NCBI GenBank assembly: GCA_002015125.1
Contig: MUYB01000005.1
Span: 13,541 to 77,540, forward strand
DNA: 64,000 bases
Reading direction: 5' to 3'
DNA from: [Haemophilus] felis
GTDB taxonomy: Bacteria > Pseudomonadota > Gammaproteobacteria > Enterobacterales > Pasteurellaceae
Positions 59,001-64,000 of this stretch are shown one piece after another; the stretch's first letter is position 1; each line of letters begins with the position of its first letter. The translations under genes were made by a program, and so were the position numbers. The notes below the pieces were generated by a model. The model saw nothing but the letters and a program-made list of their open reading frames with translations, had not been told where the DNA came from and searched no databases.

Positions 59001-62000
59001 ACGCCTGAGACAATCGGGGCGGAAAAACTGGTGCCATTATTGCGTGCATATTCCGAACCGAGCGTGGAACCATTTTTATTCACAATTTCTCTTGAGCTTG
59101 AATACACATTTGAACCGTGAGCCGCCACAAGAATACTTGCCCCTGGATTTGAATAACTTGCAATTTTGGTCTTAAATTGTTCATTGAGTTCTGCGGAAGC
59201 CACGGCAATGCCATAACGCACATTGGTGAGCTCTGAATAATTCGTATTGCCACCCGAAGTGCGGTTATTTCCAGCCGAATTTACAATCACTGTACCTAAT
59301 CCGTTTCGCCCTTCGGTTAACGCAGGTTTGTAAATATCAAAAATAGTTTTTGACTTATCGGCAAAATTAATCTGTTCAATAAAATGGCGAGTATGCCCCC
59401 AGCTATGATTAGCAATGTCATAGCGTTTCATTTTGTCTAAACTTGATACATCTGCTCCTACCCAATGACTCGCAATTTTGGCATCATAAGCAACCCCAAC
59501 CCCACCTTCGCCATTGCGTGCAGCAACCATAATACCAGCTACTTCTGTAGCGTGTTTACTAAATGTTTTATCCTCTTCCTGACGGCGATATTCATATTCG
59601 TGTAGCCATTGTTTATCAATTTGTCCTCGTAGTTCAGGATGACGATAGTCTGCCACTTCTTCAGAAACAGAAAATGGACCACTTGGCTCAAACTGTCCAA
59701 TGCGAATATTTTTGCCTGTGTAATGCTCCCATACAGGCAAAATATTATCCGTTTCAAGATAATATTGGCGGATAATATCAGGGTCGCTTGGTAAGTGCGG
59801 TGGGACTAAATAGACTTTGCCTTTTAATTCCCCTGAGCTTAATTGTAGTGCTTTAGCCCCTTTGCTATCTTCGATTGCATATTCAAAACTGGCAATGCCT
59901 TTGAAATTTGGGTCAGGTGTAAATTGAATTTCATTGGCATTTAAAACTTGAATAGTACCACCACGAATATTCGTTGCTTGATAGGCTGAAATGGCATCGC
60001 CTTGCAAATCAATGTCATTTTTAACCAAATCAGAAAGTCGCAAAATATAAGGACGAGAACCATCAAACGGCTGACCACGACTATCTTGATATAAAATATC
60101 TTCAACTGGAATCGGGTTTTCCCATTCTTGAGCAGAAGGAGCAGAGTAATTGGTAATGTCTTTGAAATTGAGTTTCTCAATATTGCGTAAGAAGTCCGTG
60201 CCATCTCGTCCTTGTTTGGTGTCGCTAACTAATAAACCATCGCCCATTTTAGTGATTTTATAGTCGGCAAAATTACCTGAGAACTCGGCAACATCTTCGC
60301 CCTCTCCGCCATCTAAATAATCATCACCCCCTTCACCAAGCAAGGTATCTGCCCCTTCTCCACCATATAACATATCATCGTCAGAGCCACCGAAAAGCAC
60401 ATCGTCGCCCTCATCGCCAAACAAATGGTCATTGCCACGATGCCCACGAATTAAATCTTTGCCCTCGTTACCTGAAATAAAGTCATCCCCGTTTTCTCCT
60501 GATAACGCATCATTGGCGATACTGCCGATAATCGTATCGTTACCATCCCCACCACGCACAAACACCGAATAATTGCCTGAAGAAACAAACACATCATCGC
60601 CCCGTCCGCCGTGGGCGATTTCTACTTCGGCAACAGCTAAATCAAGCGTAACCCCTTTATTGCCAATAACCTGAACAATATCATCACCAGCCCCACCGTG
60701 GATATTTTCAGGCAAATCATCGCCATCAATCAGCAGAACATCATTACCCTCTCCACCAAAGAACGTATCTGCTCCTGCACCGCCAGCAAGCCAATTATCT
60801 TTTTCATCGCCTCGTAAAATATCATCGCCATCACCTGCTTGAATATTGACTACGCCGAGAGAGGCAGCACTTAAATCACGGTTTTGGTTATCTGTTGCCG
60901 TAAAACTGCTAGTGCCTTTAATCAGTCCTGAACCCTCAGTTACGGTTTTCTTACCCCCTGATAAACTCGTGATGGTATGTCCACGAGGATTAGCAAGAAA
61001 ATTGACTGCAATGGCTTCTTGTTTTTTACCATTACGAATAAAATGTCCTTTTGCTAATAATTCATTGCCGTTAAAGAGTTGACCACCTTCGTTACTATAG
61101 GAAAGTGCAATAGAGGTGATACCGAGGCTGGCAAGGGTTTTCAGTTCGCCTGAATCAGTAACGCCATTGTGATTGGCATCTTGCCACACACGCACCGCAT
61201 TAAAATCCCTGTCTTTGCTATCAAATACATTATCTTTATTGCTATCTAAACTTTTTAACGCCTCAAAACCATTAGCAAAAGGCTTTTCTCCACTTTCGCC
61301 GTTACGCCCAGCTCGCCCTGCATAATATTCAGAAAACACTTCCGACATATTGTCGATTTTGCCGTTGTTGTTTAAATCTCTTACTAACAAACCATCTTGA
61401 TGACTTAACCAACCTGTTTCTTCTAACGAGCCTCCATCATTATCAATATCAAATAATACCGATTTTTCATTATAACCCACCGCTCTTGCGCCATCGCCGT
61501 TTAAATCGAGGATAAGGGGATCGACAGGATCTTGAGCATAACCAATTCCTCGTATCCTATTAAGCAGACTTGGATGTACTTTTAAAGAACTGAATTCGGA
61601 TATATCTTTGATACTAAAAGCTCCATGAGCAATATTGTGATTTGCGGGCTGGAAACCATTGGTAATAATATGAGAAGAGGAAACAGAAACAGGATCGTTA
61701 AATTTATTTAATTTATCTTTATCCACCATGGCATATAAAGCATGAGAAAGAGAAACAGCATCGTTGTTGGAGTTTTGGTCTCGGGTTGGGGTAGTGGAGA
61801 TATCGAAATTGTTGGTTGGGATCTTGTTTGCTTTATTTACATCATTATTTTTCCAAGACGGTAAATTAAAGCCTTCAAATACAATTTTATCTTCTATAGA
61901 TGCATATCTAATAAACTCATTTAATCTTGATGTGCTAATTTCATTATTTTTAGATATATAGCTATTAATAATATTATTTATTTTTGATTTGTTATATCTA

Positions 62001-62881
62001 GATTGCATCCAATATCCAACTTGTGAGGAATGGTAATAAGAATTACTACTTATTATATTGTAATATTGAATAGCCTTTGTGGTGTCTAAGTTATATTTAG
62101 CTCCTAATTTATTTATATTATCCATATGCTCTATAAATGGATTTATGGAGTGTGAGGTAGTGCCTATATCAATCTCAATTGTCTCACCAAATTGCTTATA
62201 AACGACACCATTTGGAACTACTTTAAGTCCAGGACCAACATAATTTACTACATTTCCTTTTTTGAAATTAAATTTATTTCCTCCTTCGCTTGCTAGTTTT
62301 TCTAACAAAATTCTATTTTTAATCGAATCAGCAAATTTTGAATCTGGAACATCTGATATATAGCGAGATGCTGCATCCACATTTAAACTACCTTCCCAAA
62401 AAGATAATCCAGAACCATTAAATCCAATAGAACCTTGAGACAAATCTGTTGTGAAATGAATGGCATCACTTATTGTCTTACCTAAGCTATGTGCAACATT
62501 AATAAAAGGCTCATTGATAATTCCACTTCTAATTGCATCATCAACAAAACGTTTTGCATCTTCTACTTGTTGACGAGCAAGTCCTGTTAATACTAATTCC
62601 CCATCAGCTACAATATCTCTTGTGTCTTTTATAGAAAACTCTGTTCCTCTATTAGATAAAAAAATAACACCAGTTTTTTTATTTCTAACAAAGGTTCCCG
62701 AATAACCACTTGCGGTATTAGGTTGATGGAGGAGAATTTCATAAGTATCTGTAAATTTTTCAGCTTGCTCATTAGACATTTCAACTTTTGTTAGAGCATC
62801 TTGAATTTTATTAGAGTTATTTATTTCAGTAAATTCGCCATATGCTGCAGCAGCTAACAATGCTAAGTTATCATTAGACAT
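56060..62881 (-). CDS. Giant RTX protein: lipase-like, self-processing module, S8 protease, P-domain
   Basis: 2273 residues, without N-terminal signal peptide. (1) Lipase-like alpha/beta hydrolase, about 1-320, nucleophile elbow AHSLGK (S132), weaker than GHSLGG. (2) FrpC-type self-processing module from DPVDPLILDLNGDG; likely Asp-Pro cleavage at D454-P455. (3) RTX nonapeptides about 680-865. (4) Subtilisin-type S8 domain about 1050-1370 with H1110 (KHATEVAG), N1205 (SAGNN) and S1285 (GTSFSAP); the Asp motif is altered. (5) P-domain about 1395-1515 (HTRASDLIIKL). (6) RTX blocks about 1570-2170 and a type I secretion C-terminus (VNAMAAFAPPAAGQ). Three uptake signals suggest long residence. Probably a secreted, calcium-folded, self-splitting toxin or surface enzyme. 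Confidence 0.9.
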   Translation of the reverse strand: MSNDNLALLAAAAYGEFTEINNSNKIQDALTKVEMSNEQAEKFTDTYEILLHQPNTASGYSGTFVRNKKTGVIFLSNRGTEFSIKDTRDIVADGELVLTGLARQQVEDAKRFVDDAIRSGIINEPFINVAHSLGKTISDAIHFTTDLSQGSIGFNGSGLSFWEGSLNVDAASRYISDVPDSKFADSIKNRILLEKLASEGGNKFNFKKGNVVNYVGPGLKVVPNGVVYKQFGETIEIDIGTTSHSINPFIEHMDNINKLGAKYNLDTTKAIQYYNIISSNSYYHSSQVGYWMQSRYNKSKINNIINSYISKNNEISTSRLNEFIRYASIEDKIVFEGFNLPSWKNNDVNKANKIPTNNFDISTTPTRDQNSNNDAVSLSHALYAMVDKDKLNKFNDPVSVSSSHIITNGFQPANHNIAHGAFSIKDISEFSSLKVHPSLLNRIRGIGYAQDPVDPLILDLNGDGARAVGYNEKSVLFDIDNDGGSLEETGWLSHQDGLLVRDLNNNGKIDNMSEVFSEYYAGRAGRNGESGEKPFANGFEALKSLDSNKDNVFDSKDRDFNAVRVWQDANHNGVTDSGELKTLASLGITSIALSYSNEGGQLFNGNELLAKGHFIRNGKKQEAIAVNFLANPRGHTITSLSGGKKTVTEGSGLIKGTSSFTATDNQNRDLSAASLGVVNIQAGDGDDILRGDEKDNWLAGGAGADTFFGGEGNDVLLIDGDDLPENIHGGAGDDIVQVIGNKGVTLDLAVAEVEIAHGGRGDDVFVSSGNYSVFVRGGDGNDTIIGSIANDALSGENGDDFISGNEGKDLIRGHRGNDHLFGDEGDDVLFGGSDDDMLYGGEGADTLLGEGGDDYLDGGEGEDVAEFSGNFADYKITKMGDGLLVSDTKQGRDGTDFLRNIEKLNFKDITNYSAPSAQEWENPIPVEDILYQDSRGQPFDGSRPYILRLSDLVKNDIDLQGDAISAYQATNIRGGTIQVLNANEIQFTPDPNFKGIASFEYAIEDSKGAKALQLSSGELKGKVYLVPPHLPSDPDIIRQYYLETDNILPVWEHYTGKNIRIGQFEPSGPFSVSEEVADYRHPELRGQIDKQWLHEYEYRRQEEDKTFSKHATEVAGIMVAARNGEGGVGVAYDAKIASHWVGADVSSLDKMKRYDIANHSWGHTRHFIEQINFADKSKTIFDIYKPALTEGRNGLGTVIVNSAGNNRTSGGNTNYSELTNVRYGIAVASAELNEQFKTKIASYSNPGASILVAAHGSNVYSSSREIVNKNGSTLGSEYARNNGTSFSAPIVSGVIALMLEANPHLGYRDIQEILAITAMNNDITDSQWQRNGAKNWNGMGMYISHDYGYGVVDAQSAVRLAQDWHTQHTYENEIKLENVFDSGVLNQEIEDESGRQWAVNVSNSNLQLENVAVRVSLTHTRASDLIIKLISPAGTQSILLDRPGKNPQAENEHGDQQFGNSNTLNYRFNTALLKGEDPNGQWKLQVFDAAAGEIGTLHNWSLSFYGRQYNNADTYFYTNEFHHQPEAGLRDENGGSDTINAAAMSGTIQVDLSTGIANLAGKRLHIETPKSIENITAGDGDDQLVGNQASNILVGGRGNDRLAGKQGNDFLVGGLGNNSLSGDEGFDSFIIEQEANSENMITDFVIGEDRLILTGFDHLDWSKQQQGADTIIRLGKGQTIRLQNVNASAFNLAHIVVTKEKFKPYWLSQVPQYGFASDTNETGLPDGDVAYWGTASNDRIFGGAGADKLYGGFGDDILVGEHNSESEVGGNDTIYGGEGNDHILGGAGDDVLYGNAGLDTIKGGAGNDRIYLEGDDMALASPYHSQNLFELGNYSRIELNTAFVVGGKGSDHFVVVKNDSEDASKGLMKNVIWDFDINDANEKIDLSQFTGLKTINLNGFTLNNEQYTRVWLGERGQGTQYITLRGVRPNQLTAEKFIFSQEAEMPHIAEVMDGTNTNDKLAGNAISNLLDGQSGADTMEGMAGDDVYMVDNANDTVIEAKNEGYDIVKSTVSYTLSNHVEELQLMETAQNATGNSENNRLVGNSGNNFLDGKAGFDTMIGGDGNDTYIVDSHLDKVIEKVNQGNDTVVSSVSYTLPEQVENLELSGDKPISGTGNDGSNVLAGNQANNRLIGYDGNDTLKGKQGNDFLMGGKGNDRYHFARGDGIDHIYDEQGDDQLYFEQISHDQLWFKRSDNDLEISVIGTQDKVLITDWYSKNYRVEGIRTSNNKFLDHNNVDRLVNAMAAFAPPAAGQISLPPNIQTELHPILSANWR

Positions 62882-62897
62882 AATTTTACCTCACTAG

Positions 62898-63494
62898 TTA
62901 TTTTAAATAATCTTCTATCAGATCTAAGCCATCTGACATCGCATTTTTATTACAATCAAAACTCCCCGCTAACCCAGAAAAAGGATTACGGAAATAGCCT
63001 CCTATGATATTATATTGGACTATTCTTTTTTTTAAATTTTGATCGTATAAGATAAATGTATCATGCCCTAATATCTTTTTGGGATATATATATTTATATA
63101 TGTTTAAGTAAGGATATTTGCTATTAACTTCACTTAACCAATGTCTATCACCATTAAAATACATCACAGGCTGATATACCCCCTTATTCTTTATAAAAAA
63201 AGGATCTTTTTCTGCTTTTTCCTCAATAGCAGGGTAATGTACCCACTCAGTATCTTTTAATGATTCATTAACGCCCGATAGTTTCCTCCATTCTTCAGGT
63301 GTTAAAAAAACTTCTACTTCTTTGCCTTTCCACATATCACAACGGTATGGCGTGATAATTTGAACAAGAAATATATCGAAAAAAACAACAAAGAATAAAA
63401 GCGGAAGCATTAGAAACACGCAACAACAAGGATGTTTGCCAATATGCTGATCAAATCGACTAAAACAATTTCGTATGATCTTTGTACACTTCAT
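62898..63494 (-). CDS. Membrane-anchored protein upstream of the RTX gene, unknown function
   Basis: 198 residues. A basic N-terminus with a Cys-rich membrane helix (about 22-48, VFLMLPLLFFVVFFDIFLV) and a periplasmic or extracellular domain with aromatic-rich VYQPVMYFNGDRHWLSEV and IYKYIYPKKILGHDTFIL. It is 16 bases before the giant RTX gene and surely cotranscribed. I recognise no family. Immunity protein, lipase chaperone or secretion helper are all possible; the lipase-like start of the neighbour makes immunity or folding help attractive, but this is only context. Confidence 0.6.
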   Translation of the reverse strand: MKCTKIIRNCFSRFDQHIGKHPCCCVFLMLPLLFFVVFFDIFLVQIITPYRCDMWKGKEVEVFLTPEEWRKLSGVNESLKDTEWVHYPAIEEKAEKDPFFIKNKGVYQPVMYFNGDRHWLSEVNSKYPYLNIYKYIYPKKILGHDTFILYDQNLKKRIVQYNIIGGYFRNPFSGLAGSFDCNKNAMSDGLDLIEDYLK

Positions 63495-63657
63495 TATGGA
63501 TTTTCTAGAGATGATAGGATAAAGGAAATATGTTTATAACACAGGAAATAGGTATAGCAAACAACCAAATGTTAAATTTGCGATCTGTCTCGCAGTTTAT
63601 TTTACAAAAGTTAAATTATGTTTAATTAGGTTTTAATGAGGGGGGATTAAATAGTTA

Positions 63658-64000
63658 GGGGCTGACGTAGATTAGCTAGTATGTTAATCTACAAAAATGA
63701 AGATAACTCATTGTAAATTAAAGAAATCTATACAGAAAAGGCTCCTTGAGTTTTTTGTACTAGAAGTAACAGCTCGTTCAGCAGCGGATTTACTTGGTAT
63801 TCAGCCCAATTCAGCGATCTTGTTTTATCGTAAAATCCGTGAGGTCATTAGCTATCATTTAGCACTTGAAGCTGATGAGGTTTTCGAAGGTAAAATTGAA
63901 CTGGATGAAAGCTATTTGGGTGGTCATCGCAAGGGAAAACGAGGTCGTGGAGCTGCAGGAAAAGTGGCTGTTTTTGGGGTGTTGAAAAGGCAAGGGAAAG
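63658..64000 (+). mobile_element. IS1016-type insertion sequence (IS1595 family), left part
   Basis: GGGGCTGACGTAGATTAG at 63658 looks like the terminal inverted repeat of IS1016-type elements. Within it GTAGATTA (63667) is repeated inversely as TAATCTAC just before the transposase start. The element runs off the window, so the other end and target duplication cannot be seen. The 163 bases between it and the membrane-protein gene hold no ORF, only AT-rich DNA that must include the RTX operon promoter. Confidence 0.8.
63697..64000 (+). CDS. IS1016-type transposase, N-terminal part (partial)
   Basis: 101 residues to the window edge without a stop. ARSAADLLGIQPNSAILFYR is the N-terminal HTH-like part, and ELDESYLGGHRKGKRGRG is the first catalytic Asp region of IS1595-family DDE transposases. 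Such elements flank capsule and other accessory loci in Haemophilus and could mobilise this RTX locus. Confidence 0.9.
   Translation, partial: MKITHCKLKKSIQKRLLEFFVLEVTARSAADLLGIQPNSAILFYRKIREVISYHLALEADEVFEGKIELDESYLGGHRKGKRGRGAAGKVAVFGVLKRQGK

Noticed and set aside
56400-60800. CRISPR-like or satellite repeat array
   Set aside because: The repetition is that of degenerate RTX nonapeptide codons (GGxGxDxLx) in one open frame, without spacers of even size.

Overview
This window looks like a chromosomal segment of a Pasteurellaceae bacterium of the Haemophilus/Aggregatibacter group. The evidence is the repeated 9-mer DNA uptake signal AAGTGCGGT/ACCGCACTT (at least 17 copies), the gene families present, and a partial IS1016-type transposase at the right edge. 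The species cannot be fixed from the sequence alone.

Region 1 (1-14911) is mostly housekeeping and transport: the 3' end of hemA, nagC, a Met-Leu-Gln-Gln tRNA cluster with its own strong promoter, dnaK (sigma-32-type promoter), an SMR efflux gene lodged between dnaK and dnaJ, dnaJ, a potD-type polyamine-binding protein divergent from an OrdL/PuuB-like oxidase, and modABC. A histidine-rich ZnuD-like TonB receptor and the regulator gene modE follow, and a ModE-like operator lies in front of modA.

Region 2 (about 14912-32500 and 47500-54960) is one defective Mu-like prophage in two blocks, all late genes on the minus strand. The right block carries lysis genes (truncated amidase, holin-like protein, overlapping Rz/Rz1), terminase, portal (one in-frame TGA), gpF and gpG. 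The left block carries protease/scaffold, capsid, sheath, tube, frameshifted tail chaperones, tape measure, baseplate and fibre genes, a higBA-type toxin-antitoxin pair on the opposite strand, and a wrecked adenine methylase. The early region (repressor, transposase, mor/C) is absent.

Region 3 (about 32500-47500) splits the prophage between gpG and the protease gene. It contains a GC-rich BapA-like Ig-repeat adhesin gene (frameshifted, 3'-truncated), the whole his operon with leader peptide and attenuator, and the 3' part of an AEC permease gene. The his operon order is GDCB-x-H-y-AFI: x is an HNH-like gene translationally coupled to hisH, and y is a Bro-N/DinD-like gene with a LexA-type box just upstream of its start.

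Region 4 (54660-63494) is an RTX type I secretion locus: a small membrane protein, a 2273-residue protein combining a lipase-like domain, an FrpC-like self-processing module, RTX repeats, an S8 protease, a P-domain and more RTX repeats, and then a HlyB-type exporter gene whose ATPase half has been replaced by the prophage amidase. An unexpected tRNA-like RNA (48075-48170) with its own promoter sits antisense between gpF and gpG. The best candidates for undescribed biology are this RNA, the modular RTX protein with its membrane partner, and the SOS-box Bro-N and HNH cargo inside the his operon.
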